Shown here: positions 51,501 through 63,600 of the stretch, in pieces
Position numbering within the stretch: the first letter of the stretch is position 1
Layout of the letters: each line of letters begins with the position of its first letter
Source: Lineus longissimus
Taxonomy: Eukaryota > Nemertea > Pilidiophora > Heteronemertea > Lineidae
DNA: 64,000 nucleotides
Direction: 5' to 3'
NCBI RefSeq assembly: GCF_910592395.1
Contig: NC_088309.1
Location: forward strand, 6,760,501-6,824,500
The notes under the pieces: generated by a model
Seen by the model: only the letters and a program-made list of their open reading frames with translations
Told to the model about the DNA's origin: nothing
Databases searched by the model: none
Made by a program: the position numbers and the translations under genes

Positions 51501-54500
51501 AATGTCGCCACCTTACTGATTGGTCCCTCGAAATGATAGGTGAGTGAATGTTAAATATAGTAGAAGCTTTGCACCTGTGGTACAGTTATTTCACCCCATA
51601 TTTTAGCTACAGTCCAAATCACAATTGACATCCATCCTGCTTTGCGTCAGTGCCGCGCGACATACTCGTGTGTTGCGCACCAGTGACGTGCTTATCTCTA
51701 TGTTCCGCGTATATTACGTTTGACCTACACGCTGGGTAGCACGTCAATGACGCGTGATTTATGGGATGTCATTTGTGATTTGGACTGTATGCACTTCATC
51801 GTGTTTTGTGAGACAACTAGTGCCACCTGTTTGCTATCGATTCCGTCCTTCATATTATGTGGCTCTTCTGTATTCATGTTGAGTTTATAGCAGTGATGCA
51901 GATAAAACACCTTCTTTCTTTTCAGCCCAACATTGTCCAAAGTTGATGAAATTAGATTTGTCTGGTGTGGCAGTCACGAATAACTCCTTGAAGACGCTTT
52001 CAACTAAGTGCACAAGTTTACAGTGGATCAAACTCAGCCGTTGCTTCGATGCAGGCGAAAAGGGCTTGTGGTGGCTTTTCAAAAACTGTGGAGATCTGAC
52101 TTATGTTAATTTGGAGGAGGATTCGAAGGTTACTGGCAATGTAAGTAGCATATGAAATATCTCCTCTCGTAAAGTAGTTGTGGTTGTTCTTGTTTCATGA
52201 AAAAAAATAATGTCCAACAGAATAGACTTCAATTTTGTGCATATTTTCATTATGCAGTAAACATGTAGGAGGCCAGTTCTAGTTGCTTGAACACCAGAGT
52301 TAAGAGTCTTTCATTGCATCAAGGTCCAGTATAAGAGTATAGGGAATTACAAGTCCTCGGTTTTTCTTTTTCAGTGTTTTCATGTTATGGGGACAAAGGT
52401 GAAGAAGTTAGTACTTAACAGATGTGGTAAGGTAGGTGAAAAAACTTTGAAATCACCGTTTGGCTTAGCCACTTCTTATATGATTGGGTTGAATTACGAA
52501 TTTGTGATTTCTTTTTGCCTCTGTAGTTACTTAACACCTCTACTTTTTGTTTCATTTTCCAGCTTGACGATGTAGCATTTGAGAAGTTGAGCAAAAAGTG
52601 TGCTTATGAGCTGGAGGAGATGCAGATCAGTGAGTGCAATAGTGTGACAGACACCGGATTCAAAACATTCGCTGAAGTAAGTTTCAATTCCATGTCATTT
52701 TCAGTTTCCCAGTCAAAGCAATTAGTTTGTTCTGTACTTCTTTTATTCTCTCTTTCTAACAGCAGCATTAGCAACTAATATTCATCATTTTGATAATGTC
52801 TGTTCTATATTTCCTTGCAGGGTTTGCCAAACCTAAAGATTTTACATGCATCTGCGATGTACAAAGGTAGTTGTCATTAATTTCTATAGTATTACGAACA
52901 TTTCCTTTTTGGCTTGATTTAAGATTTGGATCAATAGGTCTTGTTGAATCTAACAAGTAACACCAGTTCCACCTTCAGTCATGAATAATAATCCCTCATT
53001 TAGTTAATTCAGATTTTGTGAAAACTCTGATTATCAGTATTAGAATATTGAACTCTAAGCTAAGCAAGCAAGTACTCAAAAAATATATCTTTTTCTTGCA
53101 ATTTAGGTTGATTGTGCTAGTATATGTATCTCTGACCTGGCTACAGAGCTTCTTCTTGGTGTGATATTCATAAAATATTTCTAACACTCCTTTTATTTAC
53201 ATTTTCAGTCACGGCTTTTGGACTTTCAAAACTTGGACAACTAAAAAATCTGGTAGGTAGCATTCCTCGGCAACAGCAGAAGGGGCTCACCACATTTTCC
53301 ACAATTTTTTCACTGATAAATTGTACCTTTCTATTAAAAAGGGAAGGCAATGTCAACAGCTAGTCGGCACTACATATTTTTCCAGAAAGAAAAAATTGTT
53401 CACTCATCACCTCATAATTCCTGATGTAGTTGTGAGGTTAAGTTTTCCTGAATAAAATCATTCACACTGATATTTTCCAGACCAGGACACTTTACTGATT
53501 TTCGATGTTTTAAGTTAAAGTTTTCCTTATATTCCAGACCCATTTGTACCTGTCTCATAATACTGGTGTCAGTGATAGTGTTCTCTATAGAATAAGTCAG
53601 GGATGCTCAGAGATTAGGTGAGTCATTGCATGGTGGACCTTTCCCTATCTCGAGCAGTGTATCAAGCCTCTCAATTACATCATTTGGGAAACACCCTGAT
53701 TTCCTTTAAGGCTTAATTTCACGTCAAATATCGGTTGTTTGCGCAAAATTTTTTAGCATGATCACGAGACTACCGGGTAACTTGATGTCTTTTGCCATTT
53801 CAAAAAGGTGTTTAGGAGCATATCTGACCATCTTAACCTTCTGGAGTGTATCTCATCCCTCTGTGATCTTACCTGAATTCCTTCCTCGTTTTAGACTTCT
53901 TGAACTGATCGGTTGTCATCAAGTGACAGATGCCGGGATGCAATGCGTGTCTAGCTTGACGAAACTCGAGTCGTTGAACATAAGCTACCTGCACCAAATC
54001 AAGGACGTGTCATTAGAACTCCTTGCGATTAACTGTGATCTTAAAACCCTGGCACTTCAAGCCTGCTCAGATATTTCTAATGACGGTACGTATCCTAGGG
54101 ACGAGGTGAGATTAGTGTCTTTGGATAGCTGTTAGCAAAAGCAAAATATTCATACGACCGTAATAGGTAGTAGGTAGATTTCCTCTGGATTGCTTGGTTT
54201 CCTGCTACAGTACAAATCTCCCTAATATTGTCTAAGGTTTTTCGGAACGCCCATTAAGTTGTTGTGAGTTGTTATAATTGCAATGTTCAGACTGAAGTTG
54301 TTGTTTTTTTCTGTCACACCACTGCTAAAGGAATCGACATTCAATTGAAAAGATGTACAACATCAATTCTTTGTCTATTTCAGGTCTCTGTGCAATAGCG
54401 TCTGGGTGCCATTCATTAACTGATTTAGACATCAGTGGATGTATACAAATCAGCAACCGTACTCTGGGAGCGTTTCTTGATGCCACCAAGGATAAGGAAC

Positions 54501-55593
54501 ACCCGAAATTAAGCCTAACAATAGGAGGTAAGAGCCATTTTGATTGGAGTATCAGAAAATGAGGCCTTTTGTAAAAAGTAATCAGAATATATTATAATGC
54601 GATGAGTAGCAAGCTGTTACCATTAAACAAAGTTTTTTCCTATCGAAAATACTGATATCCATTGTGAAACTATTACGATACAGTGATTGACCCTAGTCTA
54701 GTTGGTGCCAATGACAATACTGATGACCATTATGAAAACATTCCATTTCAGGTACAGTGATTGACCCCAGTCTAGTCAGTGTCCATGACAATATTGATAT
54801 CCATTATGAAAACCTGTCCAAGAATTTCCTCAGGGCAGACAGGGCTCTTGTTCTTCCTGTTGGTAAGTTTCTCATTCTGAAGTGGGTACGGTATTTTGCT
54901 AAGACATGGTACTGGGGGAACACAAGATGCTTGAGCTGCATATTGCTCCTCATGAAGGATTTTGATTCTCAGGTGTTCATATGCTACTGAGATACTTGAG
55001 TATTTAGGGTTTTCAACTGATTGGCAAATGTCATTTTTAACAGAAATGCATGAGAAATAAGAATCATTATCATATTTGTGTGCGCATTGCTATTTCAGCT
55101 GATGAGTTTAGTGACCAGGAAGGAGCAGAGCAAGAAGAGGGTGCAAGCGTAGATGGTGATGATCACGAGATTGATAATAATGCTGAATTTATGGCGGCTG
55201 GTATGGAGGATCACTTAGGTACAGATATAAATTTCAATCATTTTCTTGGCCCATTGAATAAGCCTGCATTAAAGTCAGTGACTGTTTTAACTCAGAAATA
55301 TTTGTGTGCCTTTTATTTTGGCATTTACAGATAATCACAAAAATATGTGGGAGGAAAGAAAATCAAATTGAAAAAAACTCCTAGCTATTTTCTTTCTCAT
55401 TGTTTCCTATGAATATATCAGAAATAAAGGAAACGTCTATCTCTCCATCCCTAATTTGATATCTTGTCTCTTTTCAGATGGGTATGAGGGGGATTACGTT
55501 GGTTCATTTGACGATTTTGGTATCGACGATGACGCAGAGAACTACATGGATGGTGATGACCCAATGTTTGAGGAGCGATTTGATATATCCTAA
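48542..55593 (+). CDS. RRM, F-box and leucine-rich-repeat protein (EEED8.10-like)
   Basis: Exons: 48542-49102, 49384-49467, 49651-49853, 51339-51539, 51926-52140, 52375-52431, 52563-52676, 52821-52866, 53209-53252, 53538-53617, 53895-54085, 54384-54527, 54752-54862, 55099-55218 and 55478-55593, all in phase. Counting from the ATG at 48576 the product is 750 residues. Order: Ser-rich N-terminus; an RRM with RNP2-like IFIGNV and RNP1-like KGIAFLTF across the first junction, ending in RYLRVHLAE; an F-box (LNDDTLLAIFSYLSVRDK...VCKRWNSVL); about ten LRRs of the C-x-L type; an acidic C-terminal tail. An F-box implies an SCF ubiquitin-ligase adaptor and the RRM implies RNA contact, so it may direct ubiquitination of RNP targets (inference). 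The nearest architecture I know is C. elegans EEED8.10. An upstream coding exon cannot be excluded, because the first exon is open to its acceptor at 48541. Confidence 0.88.
49937..49975. repeat. Hairpin sequence in RRM/F-box gene intron
   Basis: CCCCAGAC and GTCTGGGG are separated by CACACA, giving an 8 bp stem and 6 nt loop. Probably part of a small inverted-repeat element. Confidence 0.55.
50410..50441. repeat. Hairpin sequence, 11 bp stem
   Basis: ACTCCAGCTCC and GGAGCTGGAGT flank a 10 nt loop in the 1.5 kb intron at 49854-51338. The arms are perfect. Confidence 0.75.
50927..51115. mobile_element. Foldback element in RRM/F-box gene intron
   Basis: The left arm near 50927-50976 (core AAAGTGTTGGAGAAAGTGTTT) recurs inverted near 51070-51112 (core AAACACTTTCCCCAACACTTT), about 45 bp with mismatches. 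There is no coding capacity. Confidence 0.55.
54640..54745. pseudogene. Decayed duplicate of an exon, upstream of exon 13
   Basis: The segment 54676-54740 repeats the start of the real exon at 54752 (ACAGTGATTGACCC-AGTCTAG, GACAATA-TGAT, CCATTATGAAAAC). A third partial copy lies at about 54648-54672. The duplicate lacks an AG acceptor at the matching position (CGATAC instead of CAGGTAC), so it looks unspliceable. Confidence 0.75.
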
Positions 55594-56979
55594 ATATCCC
55601 ACCAAAAAACTGTTGTACCCTGTTTTATTTGCCAGCTAACTGGCATGCGAGTAATTTTGTCCTTCAATATTACTGAGAACATCAGAATTGGGGACACATA
55701 ATTGAAAAGGATTGATACATGTATTTAGATATGCAATAGCAAATGATTTTAAAATTGATATGTGTAATTGTAACTCCCTTGAGTCTACCAAGGATGCTTA
55801 TTATCACCTCACCTGACTGATTCTTTCCATCTGCGTCATTTTGTTTTTGGACTTGTCAGGAAATCTATCAACATGAACAAAGTTTCTTTTAGATTACAGT
55901 TTTCATTTGTATATGGATTGTTACTATTGTAATTCATTGCTGTATGTAATGTTTATGTAACCTGCATTTATGATATTTTAGTTTTTTACATTATTGCCAA
56001 TCTACATTATAACCAAACAGTAATCATGATTACATGTGCATTGTATTTATCCAGAAGAGCAGTTCCTTTTTCATTGTTTTAGAATAACCAATAATACATT
56101 ATTTTATTTCATTGGGGCTAAAAAGTGGTTACATGTACATGTATGTGCATTATATCAGTAGGGGTTAGAGATTTTTGAAAATTTGCATATAATTTATAAT
56201 AGCATACATTTGCTTCAAAAAAGAAATTTTCAGGTTTCTCAGCTATGCATGAAAACTATCAGGAACAGAAGATTTGATGAATTCCAGGTGGTGTTTTTCG
56301 AAAACCGTCCGCCCGCAAACGATTTGCAGGTGGTTTCACACGGCTGGAGCACAGACGTAAACAAAGGGTTTTCGTTTCTGCCGACAAACTTGTTGGCATG
56401 ACTGTATTTTGTACAATCCATCTTTGAATCGCTGAGAAGTGTACCTGGGATGAGGCTGGAAGTTAGGTTGCACGTGCGCACTGTGACATATGCATCTTGC
56501 ACCACCTGGTTTGATTCTTATCTTATTCATGTTAACAGTCCTGTCAGTCTATTCGCTGGTGTAATTGTTCTTTTCATGTCGGTTGCAGACCCAGAAAAAT
56601 ACATGTAATTTGTATTTTTGAGTTCTACACCGTATCTTAGAATGAACGCACTTGGCCTTAAAGTGTTCATGAACAGACATTAGCATATGTTAGGATGATT
56701 GTATGTGAATATGTATAGCATATACTGTCTCCTAGTACAAATCATGTTGTTGAAAGAACGTAGATTTAGAATTCGTTTCGCATGGATGCTGTGAGAAAAC
56801 TTATTGTAGATACTATATTGTTGTTAAAGCTGTTGAAAATACTGTGTCGATGTGTTTAAGTGGGTTGAAGTACATCTTTTACACATAGGCGTATGACTGG
56901 TAAAATGGCCTTTTGTGCAGGCGGCCCTCAACTGGCTTAAACTTGTCAACACAGTATAGAAGTTGATGTGTATGATATG

Positions 56980-56985
56980 AATAAA
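56980..56985 (+). terminator. Poly(A) signal of the RRM/F-box gene
   Basis: AATAAA about 1.39 kb past the stop at 55593; the intervening AT-rich sequence has no gene and fits a long 3' UTR. Confidence 0.4.
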
Positions 56986-57967
56986 GGAAAGCATTTTTAT
57001 GACATTTGTTTTTTTCTTATCATTTATCTTCAAATTTGTTCTCAGGCATGGTTCCTGTAAACCCTGTCTCTTTCTCCAATTGCCTGCACTCCCATCTTGA
57101 ATGTCTGTGTCAAAATATGCAGGAAAATGCCAAAAGTATTCCTTGCCTTCAGGGTCTGTCTCATTGTCCTGGAAGCCAATTGGTACACCACACGATCATG
57201 ATCAATAGCGTTTCTGTCATTCAATTTTCCGTATGAGCCCTGGCCACCACCACTCTCGCGTCGGCACACCAGCTGATGTTGTCTCTACTTAAAAGTATCG
57301 TTCATCATGCAGCACCAAGCAGGGGTATCGCCCAGAACCTGTCCTCAACACTACCGTACGTCACACCAACAACTGAAATAGATAAATCACAATATCATTT
57401 CAGCCAAAAGCTCAACAGCACCAAACCTACTCGGGTCTCATTGACAGAACACGGCTCCTTCACACCACGAAGAGGGAACTGGACCGACCCCTTAATCGGC
57501 CACAAAAGGGTTCAGTAGGTCATACTACCTACCACAATCTGTTCTAGTCCACTAGCATAACTGATGAGGTCATCCCTACACCGAAACCGTTTTCCTGGCA
57601 GACTCAAGCCCTGCTTCTCATTTTCCGACCTTGAATGACCACAGCAAGTCACTCAAGCGCACACCCTATATTCCAGGAATTTCCCTTGACGACCACACTA
57701 GTCAGGACTGGGGCCTCACCACCACCACGGGTGACGTCACAAGGGACACCTTATGCCACACCAATAGGGTGGTGATGTCAAGACATCAGGACACACCAAC
57801 GATACTTTTTCTGATCTGACACAATGTCAGTCACAACGGTCTTACCCTTTGGACAAGCAGCATCAAACACCCATTCTCACAGATCATGATCAATACCATG
57901 TGGACGACAACTGCTGGTTTGTCCAGGGACCACATTCCCCAAGTGATGTATGGGCCTGTTTGCCTAT
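56986..57967. other. Intergenic DNA before the LTR element
   Basis: No gene recognised. The sequence GATCATGATCAATA occurs near 57196 and again near 57885, hinting at duplicated repeat DNA. Confidence 0.35.
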
Positions 57968-58350
57968 TGTTATATAATATTAATAAGGTTACTTTCAAAC
58001 AGTACTGTAGTGTTACAGTTTTCCCGCCAAACTCAAGGCCACATCTTGTATAATGCTTTATCCTGATTGGTCAGTTTCGCTACGTCTCGTCAGGGTATAA
58101 AAACCCGCCCGCGCTTCTGCGCAGTCTCTCTTTCTTAGTTTTACCAGATCTCTCTCGCGTGTGCACGAGGAGACTGGCTGACGATAGCACGTTTTGTCAA
58201 GTCGAAGTTTGTCAATAAATTCATGATCAAATACTCGGGACATTCGTTTTACCGTGGTTTATTCCATAGAAGGATGCAGGACGTTTGTCAAATACTTCGG
58301 GAGGCAAATAAGTAGTTTCAACTAGGCCACGGAGGATTCAGAATATAACA
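57968..58350 (+). repeat. 5' long terminal repeat
   Basis: A 383 bp segment starting TGTTATA and ending TATAACA, an exact 7 bp TG...CA inverted terminus. It contains TATAAAAA at 58096-58103 and AATAAA at 58214-58219 in the order expected for U3-R-U5. Boundaries are inferred from these termini and the abutting PBS, since the 3' LTR is not available. Confidence 0.75.
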
Positions 58351-58358
58351 TGGCGACC
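58351..58358 (+). other. Primer binding site
   Basis: TGGCGACC starts directly after the LTR terminus. TGG-initial sequences pair with the CCA end of a tRNA. The tRNA species is not assigned. Confidence 0.6.
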
Positions 58359-59420
58359 TTCCCAGTCAGAATGGACAATTGCAACACGTGCGTTGTTCTT
58401 CTCCCGAATTTTCCATACCATTTGATTGAACCTTTAATCATCTAAACTCCGTGTGCTATTCGTCTACAACTCCGTGTGCTATTCTGCTGATACGAACGTT
58501 CTATATTCGTCATATTTTTGTCTCGTGCGAACTTTTCTACTTCGTGCAATTTTCCGGATTTGTTTACATTTGTGTGCACATTTACCTATGCCTCCAATGC
58601 ATTGACCGTACTGTACATTGACTGTACATTGTGGATCGATAATCAGATATAATCGTGAAATCCCTAGATTTATCTTTGTAAGGTGACTCAACAGAGCCGT
58701 CAACACCTCTGTCCTGCCTACATCGTCTATCTTTGGATACCTGTCGTCAGTGTCGATGTTCAACCATTCAATCAGCCCTGCAGTAAGTCGTGATGTGATG
58801 TGATTGTGAAGACGAAGTGATTCTAAAAACCCCCCTGTGTCTGTGATGCCCTAACTAGTTTCAACTGAACTCTTTAAGTGACTTTAAGTGACTTTGAACT
58901 GTGAACTTTTCATTCTCCGGATTATCTAAAGACATTTGCCATTGGTCCGACTTCGTACTCGTAATATTAACTGTATTTAACAATCACAACATTCATCCAT
59001 TGAGACATGTTTTAAAATGTTTTAATCTAAACTCTTTCTAATCCATTCCCCTTTCAGGACGCCTGACAACATCTGACTGACCCATGGCATTCCCCATTGC
59101 ATTGCAGATCACTATTAACTTTTGCTTCCCAGATATTATGATTTTTGCTTCCACATAAATAATCCGCTTGATTCCAGTACCCCATGTAGCTTTCAACCTA
59201 TATCAACAACTCAATTTATCTAACATAGTGTAGACAGTTAGCTTGCAGTAAATATTATTCCAGTAGTTTGCAGTAAAATAGACCAGTAAATATTATTCCA
59301 GTAGTTTGCAGTAAAATAGTAAGACCCTTCACTCGTACAGGTACACGTCATTGTACACTGACCCCATCTCTACATAGCTAGCTAGATTTAGATTACATTA
59401 TTATTATTATATAGCTCACA
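58359..59420. other. Untranslated leader of the LTR element
   Basis: About 1.06 kb without a recognised frame. It contains a short duplication of ACTCCGTGTGCTATTC near 58446-58485 and a 38 bp tandem duplication at 59246-59319 (AGTAAATATTATTCCAGTAG core). Confidence 0.6.
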
Positions 59421-60602
59421 ATGGCCGGACAACTACGTCCCACAGATTTTCTGCCTAAACCATTCACAGGCGAAATCATTGACTATGACATTTGTCATGC
59501 TCACTACTTATCATTTTATGACTTCCTGTTGGCTCATGATTTAGATGACCCTCAAAATGTAGCCCAAGTTGCCCATATAAACACCCTCTTCAAAACCACT
59601 TTAGTAGGTAAAGCCCGTCTCTGGGCAGAGGGCAAAGTTTTTGCTACCCTTAATGAGATCAGAGATCAGTTTTTACAGCGTTTTAGCCCATCCCACTCAA
59701 ACTTTGGTAATGTAAAATACTTTCACAGTCTCGTCCACACCGCTGGTGAATCGGCTGAGCAAACCCTCAATAAAATACGATTGGCAGCCCAACGTATCGG
59801 TTATGGCAACCAGCAAGTGCGAGATAAATTTCTCCAGGTTCTCCCTTCGCAGTGTCAGGCTGCTGTTATAATGTCTTCCCCGGCAGACGCCAATGCTGCT
59901 GTACTCGCCGCAAGGGCCCAACAGTTCTTCGATTTTTCCCCTAGTTTTGATGGTTCTCAGTCTGTTTCCGACACCAGGCAGGTTACTTTTCAACCTACGG
60001 ACCAAGTCCATGTCGCTCAGTCATCCATGGCTTCAGAGCCTAGCAATAATGCTTTTGCTGCTCAAGCACAAGTGTTGTCTGACCTCTCATATCAGGTTTC
60101 CAGGATTCAAGACGATCTGAAGTCGCTTAGACTTGACTCCAGTCGTGACTCGGTCCATTTCACTCAACAAAGTCAGGGTCAGGGTGAACACCGCCCCAGG
60201 TCTCCACACCCATCTTCACGCCGATCTCATTCTGGTAGTAGAGATCGTTACAACAACCGTAGTGGAAGCCGCCCCCGTGATTTCCGTGATTCTTATCGTT
60301 CACCTAGGCGATCTCAGTTGACTTGTCATTTTTGTCACAAACCCAATCACAAGTGGCGTGATTGTTTTACGTATAAACGATTGCAACGTGAGGGTAAGAA
60401 CCCTGCTTATTATCCACATCGCCCGGCCTCCGGTCCTCAGTTTCACTCTCAGTATCCAAGCCAGCCTCACTCTCATTATCCAGGCCAGTTTGACAGCTAT
60501 GGTTCTCGTGATCAGCAACATGCTCAGTCCTATCCATTCCAAGCTCAGTCTCAGTACTCGAGCCAGCCTCCACATCCTAGGCAGCGTCAGGATTTTCAAT
60601 AG
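59421..60602 (+). CDS. Gag polyprotein of the LTR element
   Basis: 393 residues from an ATG at 59421. The N-terminal two-thirds resembles retrotransposon capsid (FLPKPFTGE, KTTLVGKARLWAEG, FLQRFSPS). A basic Ser/Arg-rich stretch precedes one CCHC zinc knuckle at residues 302-315 (CHFCHKPNHKWRDC). The C-terminal 70 residues are Gln/His/Pro/Ser-rich. The capsid would package element RNA. The reading frame is intact. Confidence 0.88.
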   Translation: MAGQLRPTDFLPKPFTGEIIDYDICHAHYLSFYDFLLAHDLDDPQNVAQVAHINTLFKTTLVGKARLWAEGKVFATLNEIRDQFLQRFSPSHSNFGNVKYFHSLVHTAGESAEQTLNKIRLAAQRIGYGNQQVRDKFLQVLPSQCQAAVIMSSPADANAAVLAARAQQFFDFSPSFDGSQSVSDTRQVTFQPTDQVHVAQSSMASEPSNNAFAAQAQVLSDLSYQVSRIQDDLKSLRLDSSRDSVHFTQQSQGQGEHRPRSPHPSSRRSHSGSRDRYNNRSGSRPRDFRDSYRSPRRSQLTCHFCHKPNHKWRDCFTYKRLQREGKNPAYYPHRPASGPQFHSQYPSQPHSHYPGQFDSYGSRDQQHAQSYPFQAQSQYSSQPPHPRQRQDFQ

Positions 60603-63600
60603 AGGGTCGTCCCGCCGGCCAGCAACCGGGAGCGCCCCCCTTTGACTATCCTCCTTCTAGTTCTAGTTTGAATCATCACTGTGTTTATGAAAATGACGCT
60701 ATATATCCTTCTGGACATCCTGATACCAATCCAGAATCTCAGTATTTGGGTAACGAACCCGTAGAAATACAGTTAACTAGCAAAAATTATTGCAAAGGTT
60801 ATTTACCAAATGGCCAAGGTCTTGTTTGTCTCTTTGATTCTGGTGCAACTCAAAGCTTGATTGGTCTAGGGTCAGTCACTGACTCTCCCTATCTATCTAA
60901 ATTACCTAAGATAGATATCACCCCTGTTCGCTTTCGGATTGGAAATGGCGAGTATCTTTATGCTAAGCAGGCTATCAAACCTGACGTCAAATTTCAGGGC
61001 CATTCTTTCCAGTTATTTACCATCATTGCTGAAAACTTCTCAGGTCCTGATATTCTGTTGGGTACATCCACTCTCAAGGAATTGAAAGGCTCGTTAGATT
61101 TCATCACCAACACTTTCAAGGCGAGGCCAAAGAAAGCTTGGTTCACTCCCACCAAGCCTATGGTAATCAAACCTCAACATGTGGAACTCATCCATGTGAG
61201 AGGTAGGCTTCCCAAGCACATGAAAAATGCTGCTGTGTTATTGAAACCTACCCCGTCTCTGGCTAAGTTTTGTCCATCTACTACGCTTTCCAAGTTCAGG
61301 CATGGCATTGCTCCATTGAGGATCTGTAATCATTCTAAGAGGCCTCTGTACCTCAAGCCAGATAAACCTGTGGCATGTACTGATCTAGCTGATTTTATTC
61401 ATGTCACTCAGCAGCTCCCCAGTGAGCTTCTCACCGCTCCAGTCAAGCCAAGTCAAGCTCGACCTCCTGTGTCTGATCTCCAGGCTCACAACTTGAAAGC
61501 ATACCCTCATCTCACTCCTGATGACCCAGACTCTCACCTTTCCACTGGTCACATCATTAGGAGAGATATCAAACTTGATAATAGTATCCTCAACCCAAGT
61601 CAGCGGCAGGATTTCTATAAGCTTATTGAACAGAATCATGAAGCTTTTAGTTTGTATGGTGAAGTTGGTACTTGCCCAGATTTTGAGGTGGATATTCATC
61701 TGACAGACACCAGTCCATTCTATATTCGGCCCTACCCTGTAGCTGATGAAAACAAGCCTCTTATTGATAAGGAACTCACCAAGTTGGCAAAACTAGGTAT
61801 CTTGCAGCAAGGTCACACTCCCTACACCAGTCCTGTTCTCTTGGTCAAGAAGCGAGATTCCACTGAGAAAAGATGTGTAGCTGATCTCAGGTTTCTCAAC
61901 AACCGCTGTGTCAATGCCAACAGTGACGTCGTCACTGTCCAAGACATCTTGCAAAAGCTTGGTAAATCCAGTTGTAAGGTGCTCAGTGTTATTGACCTGA
62001 AGAGTGCTTTCCATTGTCTGTCTTTGTCACCCAAGGCTCAAGCCTATACAGGAATCAGCTCCTATCGAGGCGGGCCTACTTACTATCATAAGAAGCTCCC
62101 CATGGGACTCAAGATTTCGACGTCTGTTTTCTCTCAAAAGATCAACGACATTCTGTCGAAAATACCCGACTCTGATTCTTTCTGTCAAGCTGTCCATGAT
62201 GACATTCTGATCTTCAGCCAGAGTCTTGCTGATCACAACAAGCACTTGCGTCTCATATTTCAGGCATTGAGCAACCATGGTCTTAAGATTTCACCCAAGA
62301 AGTGTAAATTCTTCCAATCTCGTGTTATCTATCTTGGGCATGTGATCTCTGTTTCTCCTGATGGTCGTGTACAGATAACTGCTTTAAATGACAGATGTCT
62401 TGCCATTCAGAAAATGAAAGCACCCACCAATGCACGTGGTGTGCGTCGCTTCATTGGCGCAGTAATGTATCTCAGCTCTTTCTTGCCTAAATTACAGTCA
62501 TTGCTCGCTCCTTTGCATCAATTGACCAGAAAGAATGAACCCTTTTCCTGGCAATCTCGTCATGAGGAAGCCTTTCAAGCAATCAAACTATCGCTGACTC
62601 AGCCCCCTGTTTTGTGTGCTCCTACTGGCAAAGGCCAGCTCAGACTCTATAGTGACACATCTCGTGTAGCTACTGGTTCATACTTGGCTGAGTATATTGA
62701 TGGGAAGGAATACATCATCGCATATTACTCCAAGAGGCTCCCCCCAGCAGCGAAGAACTACTCGGTCAGCGAGTTGGAGCTGATGGGCATATACTTGAAT
62801 GTCTCAGCTTTCCGCTACATGCTCTTGGCTAGAAATTTTCAGATCTTCTGTGATCACAGTGCTTTGGTTCAGATTTTTCGAAGCAAGCGTCAACCACCCA
62901 CTACTCGCATTCAAAAGCTACTTGAGCGTCTTTCTGAATATAGTTTTCAATTGGCCTACATCAAAGGCACAGATCTTGTATTGTCTGATTTCTTGTCCAG
63001 AGCTCCTGTGGACGATGATAAGGAATTTGATCGGATTCTCCCAATAGCATTCTCTGTTGAAGCTGTCTATGAATTGGAATCATTAGCTGACACTGTCACT
63101 CATGATTGTTTCTATAATTTGCCAGCTCCTGAGAAGATTGTTACCCGCGCATATGCTAGGCAAATGCGCATTCCGGTTCAACCTCTCTACAAACCTAGGC
63201 CACAACCAAAACCTAGGTCCAGGAATAATGTCACACCCTCTTCTCAGCCTGTGCTGCCACCACCCCCTGTGGGCGAACCAGTTCAGCCATGTGCTGAGAG
63301 GGCTCCACCTATTATAACACCACGATCCAGTCTAGTGCCAGTTCAGTCAGTCATGGCTCCGGCATTGCCCATGCCAGTTATTCCATTCATTCCGCCCAAG
63401 ACTAATTCTGCTCAAGCCAGGGAGGCTACTGAGCCTCGGTTAGTTGATTCTGTTGATAGGTCTCCAAGCTCACAAACTGTTGAAGAGTTTTCAGATGATA
63501 TATCAGATCTCTTGAAAAAGCCTCAGCCTTTGATTCCTCAGATTGATGTAATGCAAACACGTCATGTTCCAAACCAGGTTTCTTTGAACAAAGTACTCAA

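Noticed and set aside
59697-60011. Minus-strand frames within gag
   Set aside because: Antisense shadows of an intact gag frame with no family resemblance.
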